NCBI RefSeq assembly: GCF_900218015.1
Contig: NZ_UFQQ01000007.1
Coordinates: forward strand, 181,107 to 245,106
Direction: 5' to 3'
From: Rhodopseudomonas pentothenatexigens
GTDB lineage: Bacteria > Pseudomonadota > Alphaproteobacteria > Rhizobiales > Xanthobacteraceae
Length of the DNA stretch: 64,000 nt
A program made the translations under genes and the position numbers. Below the pieces are notes generated by a model. That model saw only the letters and a list, made by a program, of their open reading frames with translations. It was not told the DNA's origin and did no database searches. Below, piece by piece: positions 35,485-44,742 of the stretch; position 1 is the first letter of the stretch; the number at the start of each line of letters is the position of its first letter.

Positions 35485-38229
35485 ATGACCGAACTGCTGC
35501 AAACCGACATCAAGGGTCCGAACGACCAGGCTTCCGGCGAGATGTGGCACGCGACCGATGCCGACCGGGTGCTGGCCGGCCTCGCCACCAGCCGCGGCGG
35601 CCTCAGCGCCGAGGAGGCCAAGCGCCGGCTGCAGAGCTGCGGTCCGAACGCGCTGCCGGAGCCGCCGCGCCGCTCGGCGATGCTGCGGTTCCTGTCGCAG
35701 TTCAACAACACACTGATCTACTTCCTGCTGGCGGCCGCGGTCGCGGCCGCGTTCCTCGGTCACCAGATCGACGCCGCCGTGATCGTCGCGGTGGTGACGA
35801 TCAACGCCATCGTCGGCTTCATTCAGGAGGACAAGGCCGAGAAGGCGCTGGCGGCGATCAAGAAGATGATCTCGCCGCGCGCCCACGCCTGGCGCGACGG
35901 CCACCGCGTCGTCGTGCCGGCCGAACAATTGGTGCCCGGCGACGTGGTGATGATCGAAGCCGGTGACCGGGTGCCGGCCGATCTGCGGCTCACACGCGCC
36001 CGCGGCCTGTTGATCGACGAGGCGATGCTGACCGGCGAGTCGGTCGCCTCCGAAAAGCACGACCAGCCGGCAGCGCCCGACGCGCCGCTCGGCGACCGGC
36101 TGTGCATGGCGTTCTCCGGCACGCTGGTATCGGCCGGGCAGGGCTTCGGCGTCGTGGTCGCGACCGGCGCCCGCACCGAGATCGGCCGCATCAGCACGAT
36201 GATCCAGGGGGTCGAGCAACTGGCGACGCCGCTGCTGGCGCAGATCAACAAGTTCGGCGAACGCTTCACCTGGGTGGCGATTTCGGCGGCTGCGGCGATC
36301 TTCGCTTTCGCCGTGCTGGTGCGCGACTATGCCTGGCCGGATGCGCTGATCGCCGTGGTGGCGCTCGCGGTCGGCGTGGTGCCTGAAGGCTTGCCGGCGG
36401 TGATCACCATCACGCTGGCGATCGGCGTGCAGCGGATGGCGAGGCGCAATGCCATCATCCGCCGGTTGCCGGCGGTGGAAACCCTCGGTGCCACCTCAGT
36501 GATCTGCTCCGACAAGACCGGCACGCTGACTCGAAACGAGATGACGGCGCGCCGGATCGTCACCGCCGATCACACCATCCTGGTCGGCGGCTCCGGCTAC
36601 GTGCCGATGGGCGAGTTCACCGTCGATGGTCGGGACAATCCCGAAGCGGTCGCCTCCGCGGAGCAACTGATCCGCTCGGCGCTGCTGTGCAACGACGCGC
36701 AACTTCGTCACGTCGACGGCCATTACGTCGTCGATGGCGATCCGATGGAGGGGGCGCTGGTCGCGCTGGCGATCAAGGCGGGGCTCGATCCCGAAGGCGA
36801 GCGTGCGGCCTGGAAGCGCTCCGACGAAATCCCGTTCGACGCGCAGCATCGGTTCATGGCGACCCGCCACGCCACCGAGTCCGGCGCCCAGGTGATCTTC
36901 GTCAAGGGCGCGCCGGAGCGGCTGCTGGCGATGTGCACCACCCAGGTCGGCCCCGGCGGCACGCTGCATCCGGTCGATCCCGAATTCTGGACCGCGCAGG
37001 TCGCGCGCGCAGCGGCCGAAGGCGAGCGCGTGCTCGGCTTCGCGTTGCGCTCGCCGGCGCGCCCGTCCGATCAGCTCGGCTTCGCCGATCTCGACGAAGG
37101 GCTGGCGTTCATGGGGCTGGTCGGTTTCATCGATCCGCCGCGCGACGAGGTGATTCAGGCGATCGCCGAGTGCCGTTCCGCCGGCATCGTCGTCAAGATG
37201 ATCACCGGCGACCACGCCGCCACCGCGGAGGCGATCGCCCGGCAACTCGATCTGACCGATCACGCGGATGTCGTCACCGGCACCGAACTCGACCGCACCC
37301 CGGATGCCGGCTTCGTCCGGCTGGCGCGCCGCACCGACGTGTTCGCCCGCACCAATCCGGAGCACAAGCTGCGCATCGTCCAGGCGCTGCAGTCGACAGG
37401 CGCGGTGGTGGCGATGACCGGCGACGGCGTCAACGACGCGCCGGCTTTGAAGCAAGCCGATGTCGGCATCGCGATGGGCCACAAGGGCACCGAGACCGCC
37501 AAGGAGGCCTCCGAGGTCGTGCTGCTCGACGACAATTTCGTCTCGATCGTCGCCGCCGTGCAGGAAGGACGCACCGTCTACGACAACATCCGCAAGGTGA
37601 TCGCCTGGACGATTCCGACCAATGGCGGCGAAGTGCTCACCGTGATCATGGCGATCCTGGTCGGCTTCACCATGCCGATGACCCCGGTGCAGATCCTGTG
37701 GATCAATCTGATCCTCACCGTCACGCTCGGTCTGGTGCTGGCGTTCGAGCCACCGGAGCCCGGCGTGATGAAGCGCCCGCCACGGCTGGCGCATGCGCCA
37801 CTGCTGTCGCGATTCCTGGTGTGGCGGATCCTCTTTGTCTCGTTGCTGTTCACCGTCGGCGCATTGGCGATCTTCTTCTTCGCGCTCGGCAAGGGGCTGC
37901 CGCTCGAAACCGCGCGCACCATGGTGGTCAACGTGATCGTGGTGTTCGAGATCTTCTATCTGTTCAACGTCCGCTATCTGCACACCAGTTCGATCTCGCT
38001 GCGCGGCGCGCTCGGCACCATGCCGGTGCTGGCGGCGCTGGTCGTGGTGATTGCCGCGCAGCTCGCCTTCACCTACGCGCCGTTCATGCACAGCCTGTTC
38101 GCCACCACGCCGATCTCGCTGATCGACGGCGCCGTGGTGATCGGCGCCGGCGTCGTGCTGATGATCGTGCTCGAGTTGGAGAAGCTGGTGATGCGCAAGA
38201 TCGGCGCATTGCACGGCCTCGAGCCCTAA
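35485..38229 (+). CDS. Cation-transporting P-type ATPase (P2, Ca2+-ATPase-like)
   Basis: 914 residues from the ATG at 35485. Cation_ATPase_N domain (VLAGLATSRGGLSAEEAKRR), actuator TGES in EAMLTGESVAS, M4 motif VVPEGLPAVITITLAIG, phosphorylation site Asp343 in CSDKTGTLT, nucleotide domain with VIFVKGAPERLL, hinge TGDGVNDAPALKQADVGIAMG and about ten membrane helices in all. The PEGLPA motif and the length fit the SERCA/PMR1-like P2 group, which exports Ca2+ or related ions. Ion choice cannot be settled by reading. A universal stress protein gene follows 71 bases later on the same strand. Confidence 0.9.
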   Translation: MTELLQTDIKGPNDQASGEMWHATDADRVLAGLATSRGGLSAEEAKRRLQSCGPNALPEPPRRSAMLRFLSQFNNTLIYFLLAAAVAAAFLGHQIDAAVIVAVVTINAIVGFIQEDKAEKALAAIKKMISPRAHAWRDGHRVVVPAEQLVPGDVVMIEAGDRVPADLRLTRARGLLIDEAMLTGESVASEKHDQPAAPDAPLGDRLCMAFSGTLVSAGQGFGVVVATGARTEIGRISTMIQGVEQLATPLLAQINKFGERFTWVAISAAAAIFAFAVLVRDYAWPDALIAVVALAVGVVPEGLPAVITITLAIGVQRMARRNAIIRRLPAVETLGATSVICSDKTGTLTRNEMTARRIVTADHTILVGGSGYVPMGEFTVDGRDNPEAVASAEQLIRSALLCNDAQLRHVDGHYVVDGDPMEGALVALAIKAGLDPEGERAAWKRSDEIPFDAQHRFMATRHATESGAQVIFVKGAPERLLAMCTTQVGPGGTLHPVDPEFWTAQVARAAAEGERVLGFALRSPARPSDQLGFADLDEGLAFMGLVGFIDPPRDEVIQAIAECRSAGIVVKMITGDHAATAEAIARQLDLTDHADVVTGTELDRTPDAGFVRLARRTDVFARTNPEHKLRIVQALQSTGAVVAMTGDGVNDAPALKQADVGIAMGHKGTETAKEASEVVLLDDNFVSIVAAVQEGRTVYDNIRKVIAWTIPTNGGEVLTVIMAILVGFTMPMTPVQILWINLILTVTLGLVLAFEPPEPGVMKRPPRLAHAPLLSRFLVWRILFVSLLFTVGALAIFFFALGKGLPLETARTMVVNVIVVFEIFYLFNVRYLHTSSISLRGALGTMPVLAALVVVIAAQLAFTYAPFMHSLFATTPISLIDGAVVIGAGVVLMIVLELEKLVMRKIGALHGLEP

Positions 38230-38300
38230 ACGGCCCCGCCGCGGCGTACGCGCCGTGCTGATCGCGCCGATCCGCGCCCACACCAACGACGAGGTCCATC

Positions 38301-39206
38301 ATGAACGAACTCCATCGTCCCGATAAGACGTCCGGCCTGAATGTGGTGCTCGCCGCCACGGACTTCTCGGCGCGCTCCGATCGCGCGGTTCGCCGCGCCG
38401 CGGCGCTGGCCCGCGACAGCGGCGCCCGCCTGGTGATCGCCCACGTGGTCGACGACGATCAGCCGGAGCACATCGTTGCCGCCGAAGTCGAACTCGCCGA
38501 ATCCGCGCTCGCCGACGCGATCCGCGAACACGGTTATCTGGCGAGCCTCGACTGTACGCCGCTGGTGCTGCTGGGCACGCCATTCGACGCCATCGTCCGC
38601 GCCGCGCAGCAGCAGGGCGCGGATCTGTGCGTGGTCGGCAGTCATCGCCGCGCCTTCCTGCGTGACATCTTCGTCGGCACAACCGCCGAACGGGTGATTC
38701 GCAACAGCGCGGTGCCGGTGCTGATGGCCAATCTCGATCCGACGTTGCCCTATGCGAAGAGTCTGGCGCCGGTCGATCTGACCGACTGCTCGGCCCAGGC
38801 GCTGTGCACTGCTCGCAGGCTCGGCCTGCTGCAGCGGACCAAGCTGATCGTGATGCACGTCTACGACGCGGCGGCGGCCGGCATGCTGAACTACGCCGGC
38901 GTTGATAGGACCAGCCTTGACGACTATCTGGTCGACACGCGTACCGATGCGGTGCGCGATCTGGTGCGCTTCCTCGAACCGCTGCGACTCGACGACGTCG
39001 ACTACTCGACCGTAGTCAAAGAAGGCGCTGGCCCGGCCACCGATATCATCGAGGCCGCCGCCGAGCTGCGGCCGGATCTGGTGGTGATCGGCACCCACGC
39101 GCGCATTGGTGCAGTGCGGCTGTTGCTCAGCAGCGTGACCGAAGAGGTCTTGCGCCGCCTGCAGCGCGATATCCTGGTGGTACCCGTGCGCGACGCCGCG
39201 AGCTGA
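38301..39206 (+). CDS. Universal stress protein with two UspA domains
   Basis: 301 residues. Two UspA domains in tandem: residues about 14-145 (VVLAATDFSARSDRAVRRAA ... VVGSHRRAFLRDIFVGTTAERVI) and about 155-298 (SLAPVDLTDCSAQALCTARR ... VIGTHARIGAVRLLLSS). The ATP-binding glycine pattern G-x2-G-x9-G(S/T) is incomplete in the first domain, where Arg replaces the second Gly, and weak in the second, so nucleotide binding is uncertain. It is probably cytosolic. Sharing a transcript with the P-type ATPase would fit a stress or anaerobic-survival unit. Confidence 0.88.
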   Translation: MNELHRPDKTSGLNVVLAATDFSARSDRAVRRAAALARDSGARLVIAHVVDDDQPEHIVAAEVELAESALADAIREHGYLASLDCTPLVLLGTPFDAIVRAAQQQGADLCVVGSHRRAFLRDIFVGTTAERVIRNSAVPVLMANLDPTLPYAKSLAPVDLTDCSAQALCTARRLGLLQRTKLIVMHVYDAAAAGMLNYAGVDRTSLDDYLVDTRTDAVRDLVRFLEPLRLDDVDYSTVVKEGAGPATDIIEAAAELRPDLVVIGTHARIGAVRLLLSSVTEEVLRRLQRDILVVPVRDAAS

Positions 39207-39297
39207 GCCGGCTTGCCGGCCTCGGTATTGCCCGTCACACTACCCGTCGATCGGCGCGGCATCGGTACCTCGCCGGCGAACAACGGGGAGGTCGACG

Positions 39298-40893
39298 ATG
39301 GGCGCGCGGCTGAAGCATTACGGCTGGGGGCGGGAAGGCGAGGGGATGACCGAGGCCGAGCAGGCCTTCGTGCTCGGCCGGTATCAGGCGAAGTTCAGCC
39401 GCGACGGGTTCGAGACCATCGAGGTCGCCAGGCTCGACGATATCAAGCTGCGCGAACCGCGGATCGTACCGCCGAAGTCGCTGTCCGAAATCTGTGCGGT
39501 CGACGTCTATCACCGTGCCGCACACGCCTACGGCAAATCCTATCCGGACTATGTCCGCGGCATGCTCGGCGACTACGACGCGGCGCCCGACGTGGTCGCC
39601 TATCCGCGCGACGAGGCCGAGATCGCCGCGGTGATGGATTGGGCCGGCGGCGCCGGCGCGGCCCTGACGCCGTTCGGCGGTGGCTCGTCGGTGTGCGGCG
39701 GTGTCGAATGCCGGGTCGAGGGCAGCCGTTACAATGCGGCCGTGACGCTGGATCTGCGCCACCTCGGGAAGGTGCTGGAAGTCGACGCCACCTCGCGCGC
39801 GGCGCTGATCCAGGGCGGCGCCTACGGCCCGGCGCTGGAGGCGCAGCTCAAGCCGCACAACTTTACGCTGCGGCATTTCCCCCAGAGCTTCGAATATTCC
39901 ACCCTCGGCGGCTGGATCGCGACCCGCTCCGGCGGTCATTTCGCCAGCCTCTATACCCATATCGACGATTTCGTCGAAAGCCTCCGCGTGGTGACGCCGC
40001 GCGGCGTTGTCGAGACCAGGCGGCTGCCGGGCTCCGGCGCTGGGCCAAGCCCCGATCGGATGTTCATCGGCTCCGAAGGCACCCTGGGCGTGATCTCTGC
40101 GGCGTGGATGCGGTTGCAGGCGCGGCCCACTTTTCGCGCTGGCGCCTCGGTGCGCTTCCCGAGCTTCTTCGCCGCGGCGCGCGCGGTCCGGGCTGTGGCG
40201 CAGGCCGGCCTCTATCCGTCGAACTGCCGCATCCTGGATCCGCAGGAGGCGTACAACACCGGCGCTGCCGACGGCAGCGTCGCGATCATGGTGTTGGCGT
40301 TCGAGAGCGGCGATCATCCGGTCGAGCCTTGGATGGCGCGGGCGCTGCAATGCTGCGCCGATCACGGCGGTACCAAAGAGGAGGCCGAAGCGTCGTCGGC
40401 GCATCTCGAAGGCGCCGCCGGGCTGTGGCGCAACGCTTTCATCCGGATGCCCTACGCGCGCGAATTCCTCACACCCGCCGGCCTGATCAACGACACCTTC
40501 GAGACATCGATCACCTGGGAAAGATTCGAAAGTTCCCACGACAGGGTCAAGGCAGCGACCGAGCAGGCGATCCTGGATGCGACCGGGATCGAGGGCGAAG
40601 TCACCTGCCGCTTCACCCATGTCTATCCGGACGGACCGGCGCCGTACTTCTCGTTTCACGCGCTCGGCCGGCACGGCGCGCTGCTCGAGCAATGGCAGGC
40701 GATCAAGGATGCGGCCAGCGACGCACTGATCGCGGCCGGCGGCACCATCACCCACCACCACGCCGTCGGGCGCGATCATCGCAAATGGTACGACCGCCAG
40801 CGTCCCGAATTGTTCGCCGCCGCGCTGCGGGCCGCCAAGCGCGAGCTCGATCCTCAGGCGATGCTCAATCCGGGCGTGCTGATCGATCCGTAG
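39298..40893 (+). CDS. FAD-binding oxidase, alkyl-DHAP synthase-like
   Basis: 531 residues. The FAD_binding_4 domain has PFGGGSSVCGGVE (about 122-134) and later MFIGSEGTLGVI. The C-terminal half matches the AGPS group, ending in HHHAVGRDHRKWYDRQRP and LDPQAMLNPGVL. Eukaryotic AGPS swaps the acyl chain of acyl-DHAP for a fatty alcohol in ether lipid synthesis. Bacterial relatives include 2-hydroxyacid or glycolate oxidase-like enzymes, so ether-lipid chemistry is only one option. No partner acyltransferase is nearby. GGGGAGG precedes the ATG. Its last 29 bases overlap the convergent downstream gene. Confidence 0.85.
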   Translation: MGARLKHYGWGREGEGMTEAEQAFVLGRYQAKFSRDGFETIEVARLDDIKLREPRIVPPKSLSEICAVDVYHRAAHAYGKSYPDYVRGMLGDYDAAPDVVAYPRDEAEIAAVMDWAGGAGAALTPFGGGSSVCGGVECRVEGSRYNAAVTLDLRHLGKVLEVDATSRAALIQGGAYGPALEAQLKPHNFTLRHFPQSFEYSTLGGWIATRSGGHFASLYTHIDDFVESLRVVTPRGVVETRRLPGSGAGPSPDRMFIGSEGTLGVISAAWMRLQARPTFRAGASVRFPSFFAAARAVRAVAQAGLYPSNCRILDPQEAYNTGAADGSVAIMVLAFESGDHPVEPWMARALQCCADHGGTKEEAEASSAHLEGAAGLWRNAFIRMPYAREFLTPAGLINDTFETSITWERFESSHDRVKAATEQAILDATGIEGEVTCRFTHVYPDGPAPYFSFHALGRHGALLEQWQAIKDAASDALIAAGGTITHHHAVGRDHRKWYDRQRPELFAAALRAAKRELDPQAMLNPGVLIDP

Positions 40894-41329
40894 CGCGGCG
40901 CTGCGGCGTGCCCGGTGCAGGCGGCGACAGCGCGGGGTCGCCGGGCGGCAGACGATCGGTGGCGCGGCGGCGTGGCAGGTCGACCCGCGCTTCGACGAAT
41001 TCCGGCGGGCCTTCGACCAACCGTGCGATCCGCCGGTCGCGTTCTTCCAGCGGTGCGTCCTGATCGATCAGCGCGTGAATCTGTGATGCGGCGAGTTCGA
41101 CCGCGCGGTCCGGTGCCACCATGAGGGGCGGCCGCGGTCCGGATGCGATGCCGAGTCCGAGCTGCACCAATCGGGCGAGCGCTACGCTGCGGGGCAGTTG
41201 CAGGCGTGTCGCCCATTGATCGACCGCAGTCAGCGTCGCGTCGTCGAGTACGATTGCGAGCGCGCCGTCGCTGCCAGCGACAGGTGAATTGCTCGTGGGC
41301 TTCGTTGCCGGCGCGCTGTCATCACTCAT
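40865..41329 (-). CDS. Hypothetical protein with RHH-like segment
   Basis: 154 residues. The segment AIVLDDATLTAVDQWATRLQ through PRSVALARLVQLGLG (about 24-60) resembles a ribbon-helix-helix DNA-binding domain. The rest is basic and Pro-rich with two RRATDR copies. It overlaps the 3' end of the AGPS-like gene by 29 bases, tail to tail. It could be a small regulator, but no target is apparent. Confidence 0.6.
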   Translation of the reverse strand: MSDDSAPATKPTSNSPVAGSDGALAIVLDDATLTAVDQWATRLQLPRSVALARLVQLGLGIASGPRPPLMVAPDRAVELAASQIHALIDQDAPLEERDRRIARLVEGPPEFVEARVDLPRRRATDRLPPGDPALSPPAPGTPQRRATDRSARPD

Positions 41330-41487
41330 ACGTTAAGCACTAGTCGATCGCGTGCCGCTTCGAAAGCCGAACCTGACGGTTAGCGGCTCGACCACGTAAT
41401 CGCATCAGGTCGCGGCGTCGACACCCTTTGGGGCCGGCTATTCGTTACCGGTTTGCTAACATCGACACGCACAATCCTGCAGCCTGC

Positions 41488-41502
41488 TTAGGCAAATTTT
41501 AA
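41488..41502 (+). promoter_or_regulatory. CtrA-like site upstream of sciP
   Basis: TTAG-GCAAATT-TTAA matches the CtrA pattern TTAA-N7-TTAA with one mismatch, and further TTAG/TTAA half-sites lie at 41513-41521. The site is about 58 bases before sciP. In Caulobacter sciP is controlled by CtrA and its product then inhibits CtrA, so a CtrA site is expected here. Confidence 0.5.
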
Positions 41503-41559
41503 GCCGGGGCGCTTAGGTTAATCGTGTGAGTTGAGTGCTTTGCGAGTTGTGAGTACGCC

Positions 41560-41835
41560 ATGACAGAGCCCCACCGCCCGAGGGTAAAATACGTGATCGG
41601 GCCCGATGGAAGCCCCTTGACGATCGCCGACCTGCCTGCACCCGGCACCAAGCGCTGGGTCATCCGCCGGAAGGCTGAAGTCGTCGCTGCCGTCCGCGGC
41701 GGTCTGCTCTCGCTCGAAGAGGCGTGCAGCCGGTACACCCTGACCGTGGACGAATTCCTGTCCTGGCAGTTCTCAATCGACCATCATGGTCTCGCTGGCC
41801 TGCGCACCACCCGAATCCAGCAGTATCGCCAGTAA
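41560..41835 (+). CDS. sciP: CtrA inhibitor SciP (DUF1153)
   Basis: 91 residues, almost the full length of the family. KYVIGPDGSPLTIADLPAPG, KRWVIRRKAEVVAAVRGGLL, SLEEACSRYTLTVDEFLSWQ and the terminal GLRTTRIQQY are the conserved SciP blocks, a Trp/Arg-rich helix-turn-helix. In Caulobacter SciP binds CtrA and blocks its activation of cell-cycle and flagellar promoters. Its place directly before the fliF operon is conserved in many relatives and fits control of flagellar gene timing. Confidence 0.93.
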   Translation: MTEPHRPRVKYVIGPDGSPLTIADLPAPGTKRWVIRRKAEVVAAVRGGLLSLEEACSRYTLTVDEFLSWQFSIDHHGLAGLRTTRIQQYRQ

Positions 41836-41865
41836 ACGAATCCTTCCAGGTTCTGACGATTTGAC

Positions 41866-41898
41866 GAAAGCCGGCCCCATTTCGGGAAGCCGGCTTTC
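41866..41898 (+). terminator. Hairpin after sciP
   Basis: GAAAGCCGGC and GCCGGCTTTC form a perfect 10-bp stem with a 13-base loop, 31 bases after the sciP stop. Short T-runs (CATTTTC, GGTTTTTG) follow at some distance. It is a likely terminator separating sciP from the fliF operon. Confidence 0.6.
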
Positions 41899-41925
41899 AG
41901 CATTTTCAGCGGTTTTTGCGGTCCG

Positions 41926-41943
41926 TTAAGATTCGTTAACCAT
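41926..41943 (+). promoter_or_regulatory. CtrA-like double site upstream of fliF
   Basis: TTAA (41926-41929) and TTAACCAT (41936-41943) are spaced by 6 bases. TTAACCAT is the extended CtrA half-site described in Brucella and relatives; the spacing is one base shorter than the classic N7. It lies about 90 bases before fliF, apt for CtrA control of an early flagellar operon. Confidence 0.5.
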
Positions 41944-42033
41944 ATGGAAACCATCCCATAGGCAAGATTTGCCTAGCCGTGCGGGAGGCTGAGCCCGCCG
42001 GTCGGTCGCGTCGCGCATCCGAGGGGCTGGTCC

Positions 42034-43647
42034 TTGCAGAATCTGTTGAGTTTTCTCAAAGGCTTGGGAGCCGCGCGGCTGATGGCGATGATCGCCGTCT
42101 CGGTCGCTCTGCTCGGCTTCTTCGCCTTCGTCATCATGCGGGTGTCGCAGCCGCAGATGACGACTCTTTATACGGATCTCAGCGTCGAGGACTCGTCCAG
42201 CATCATCAAGGAGCTGGAGCGCCAGGGCATTCCGTTCGAGATGCGCAATGACGGCGCGATTCTGCTGGTGCCGAAGGACAAGGTGACGCGGCTGCGGATG
42301 AAGCTCGCCGAAGGCGGCCTGCCGAAGGGCGGCGGCGTCGGTTACGAGATCTTCGACAAGTCGGACGCGCTCGGCACCACCAGCTTCGTCCAGAACATCA
42401 ATCATCTGCGCGCGCTCGAAGGCGAGCTGTCGCGCACCATCCGGGCGATCGACCGGGTGCAGGCGGCGCGGGTGCATCTGGTGTTGCCGGAGCGGCCGCT
42501 GTTCTCGCGCGAGGCGCCGGAGCCGTCGGCCTCGATCGTGCTGCGGGTGCGCGGCGCGCTGGAGCCGCAGCAGGTCCGCGCCATCCGCCATCTGGTGGCT
42601 TCCGCCGTCAACGGCCTCAAGCCGCAGCGGGTGTCGATCGTCGACGAGGCCGGCCAGCTGCTCGCCGACGGCTCGGCCAGCGGCGAGCAGATGGAAGGCG
42701 CCACCAGCGACGAGCGCCGCGCCGCGTTCGAAAAGCGGATGCGTAACCAGATCGAGGGCATCGTTTCGTCGGTGGTCGGCTCCGGCCGCGCCCGGGTCCA
42801 GGTTTCGGCGGATTTCGACTACAACAAGATCACCCAGACCTCCGACCAGTTCGACCCGGAAGGCCGGGTGCTGAGGTCGAGCCAGACCCGCGAAGAATCC
42901 GCCGCGACCTCGGCCGCCGATGGTCAGGTCACCGTCAACAACGAGCTGCCCGGCGCCAACCAGGGGCAGGGCGCCGGCGCACGCGACGTCAGCAAGAAGT
43001 CCGAAGAGACCAACAATTACGAGATCTCGCGCGTCACCAAGACCGAGGTCACCGAGGCCGGCCGCGTTAACCGGCTGTCGGTCGCAGTGCTGGTCGACGG
43101 CGTCTACACCAAGAACGACAAGGGCGAACTGGTCTATGCCGAGCGGCCGAAGGAGCAACTCGACCGCATCGCCGCCTTGGTGCGCTCGGCGATCGGCTTC
43201 GACCAGAAGCGCGGCGACCAGATCGAAGTCGTCAATCTGAAGTTCGCCGAAGCGCCGCAGATCGAGAAGCTGCCGGAGCCGGCCGGGCTGATGGGCATGT
43301 TCCAGTTCACCAAGGACGACATCATGAACATGATCCAGCTCGGGGTGATGTTCCTGCTCGGCCTGGTGGTGCTGTTCATGGTGATCCGTCCGCTGGTGAA
43401 GCGCATCCTCGCCGCCGAGTCGGCGCCGGAAACGCCGGGCCTGCCGGCGCTGGCCGACGGCACCGTGCCGCAGATCGGTGCCGACGGCCAGCCAGTGGCG
43501 CCGGGCATGCCCAGCATGATCGACATCGCCCAGGTGCAGGGCCAGGTGCACGCCCAGTCCGTGCACCGGGTCGGTGAACTCGCCGAACGCAATCCCAACG
43601 AAACCGCCGCCATTATCCGTCAATGGCTGGCCGAACCCGCCGCCTAA
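42034..43647 (+). CDS. fliF: Flagellar MS-ring protein FliF
   Basis: 537 residues, starting from TTG at 42034 with GAGGGG eight bases before it; no in-frame ATG fits the conserved start MQNLLSFLKGLGAARLMAMI. Membrane helices at about 22-42 and 430-452 flank the periplasmic ring-building part, with the YscJ/FliF domain (LYTDLSVEDSSSIIKELERQ, VHLVLPERPLFSREAPEPSA). The cytoplasmic C-terminus (ETAAIIRQWLAEP) binds FliG. It is the base of the flagellar rotor in the inner membrane. It is the first gene of a five-gene operon and is followed 6 bases later by fliG. Confidence 0.95.
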   Translation: MQNLLSFLKGLGAARLMAMIAVSVALLGFFAFVIMRVSQPQMTTLYTDLSVEDSSSIIKELERQGIPFEMRNDGAILLVPKDKVTRLRMKLAEGGLPKGGGVGYEIFDKSDALGTTSFVQNINHLRALEGELSRTIRAIDRVQAARVHLVLPERPLFSREAPEPSASIVLRVRGALEPQQVRAIRHLVASAVNGLKPQRVSIVDEAGQLLADGSASGEQMEGATSDERRAAFEKRMRNQIEGIVSSVVGSGRARVQVSADFDYNKITQTSDQFDPEGRVLRSSQTREESAATSAADGQVTVNNELPGANQGQGAGARDVSKKSEETNNYEISRVTKTEVTEAGRVNRLSVAVLVDGVYTKNDKGELVYAERPKEQLDRIAALVRSAIGFDQKRGDQIEVVNLKFAEAPQIEKLPEPAGLMGMFQFTKDDIMNMIQLGVMFLLGLVVLFMVIRPLVKRILAAESAPETPGLPALADGTVPQIGADGQPVAPGMPSMIDIAQVQGQVHAQSVHRVGELAERNPNETAAIIRQWLAEPAA

Positions 43648-43653
43648 TCCGCC

Positions 43654-44742
43654 ATGGCCGACGCCTCCGTCCCAGCTACCAGTCAGGATGACATCGCCAC
43701 CGTCGTCGCGACGCTGGCGCAGCGTCAGAGCGGCCGGCCGCCGAGCAAGCCGCTGAGCGGGCCGAAGCGCGCCGCGATTCTGATGCTGGCGCTCGGCGAG
43801 CAGTACGGCGGCAAGATCTGGAGCCTGCTCGACGACGAGGAAGTCCGCGAGCTGTCCTCGGTGATGTCGACGCTCGGCACCATCGAACCGGAAACCGTCG
43901 AGGATCTGCTGCTCGAATTCGTGTCGCGGATGTCGGCGTCCGGTGCGCTGATGGGCAACTACGACGCCACCGAGCGGCTGCTGCAAAAATACCTGCCGGC
44001 CGACCGGGTCTCCGGCATCATGGAGGAGATCCGCGGTCCCGCCGGCCGTAACATGTGGGAGAAGCTCTCCAACGTCTCCGAAGAGGTGCTCGCCAACTAT
44101 CTGAAGAACGAGTACCCGCAGACCACCGCCGTGGTGCTGTCGAAGCTCAAGCCCGAGCACGCCGCCAAGGTGCTGGCGATCCTGCCCGAGGACATGGCGC
44201 TCGACGTCATCAACCGCATGCTGCGGATGGAGGCGGTGCAGAAGGAAGTGATCGAGAGCGTCGAGAAGACGCTGCGCTCCGAATTCATGTCCAACCTGTC
44301 GCAGACCCGCCGTCGCGACGCCCACGAGGTGATGGCGGAGATCTTCAACAATTTCGACCGCCAAACCGAGACCCGGTTCATCACCTCGCTGGAAGAGGAC
44401 AACCGCGAGTCCGCCGAGCGCATCAAGGCGCTGATGTTCACCTTCGACGACCTGGTCAAGCTCGACGCCGGCTCGGCGCAGACGCTGATGCGCAACATCG
44501 ACAAGGACAAGCTGGCGATCGCGCTGAAGAGCGCCAACGAAGAGGTCCGCGGCTTCTTCCTCGGCAACATGTCGTCGCGCGCCGGCAAGATGCTGCTCGA
44601 CGACATGGCCGCGCTCGGTCCGGTGCGGCTGCGCGACGTCGACGAGGCGCAGGCGCTGCTCGTCAACCTCGCCAAGGATCTCGCCGCGAAGGGCGAGATC
44701 GTGCTGACCAAGAACCGCGCCGACGACGAACTGGTGTACTGA
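43654..44742 (+). CDS. fliG: Flagellar motor switch protein FliG
   Basis: 362 residues. [20 protein letters not shown] begins the N-terminal FliF-binding domain (about 31-50). The EHPQ-like middle, [20 protein letters not shown], is present, as is the C-terminal torque domain with [20 protein letters not shown] and the charged ridge ([20 protein letters not shown]). FliG couples the stator to rotor rotation. Its stop overlaps the fliH start by one base. Confidence 0.95.
   Translation: MADASVPATSQDDIATVVATLAQRQSGRPPSKPLSGPKRAAILMLALGEQYGGKIWSLLDDEEVRELSSVMSTLGTIEPETVEDLLLEFVSRMSASGALMGNYDATERLLQKYLPADRVSGIMEEIRGPAGRNMWEKLSNVSEEVLANYLKNEYPQTTAVVLSKLKPEHAAKVLAILPEDMALDVINRMLRMEAVQKEVIESVEKTLRSEFMSNLSQTRRRDAHEVMAEIFNNFDRQTETRFITSLEEDNRESAERIKALMFTFDDLVKLDAGSAQTLMRNIDKDKLAIALKSANEEVRGFFLGNMSSRAGKMLLDDMAALGPVRLRDVDEAQALLVNLAKDLAAKGEIVLTKNRADDELVY

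Noticed and set aside
41926..44364. An 812-codon open frame opposite fliF-fliG
   Set aside because: Flagellar genes fully explain this DNA; the antisense translation is compositionally biased and lacks motifs.
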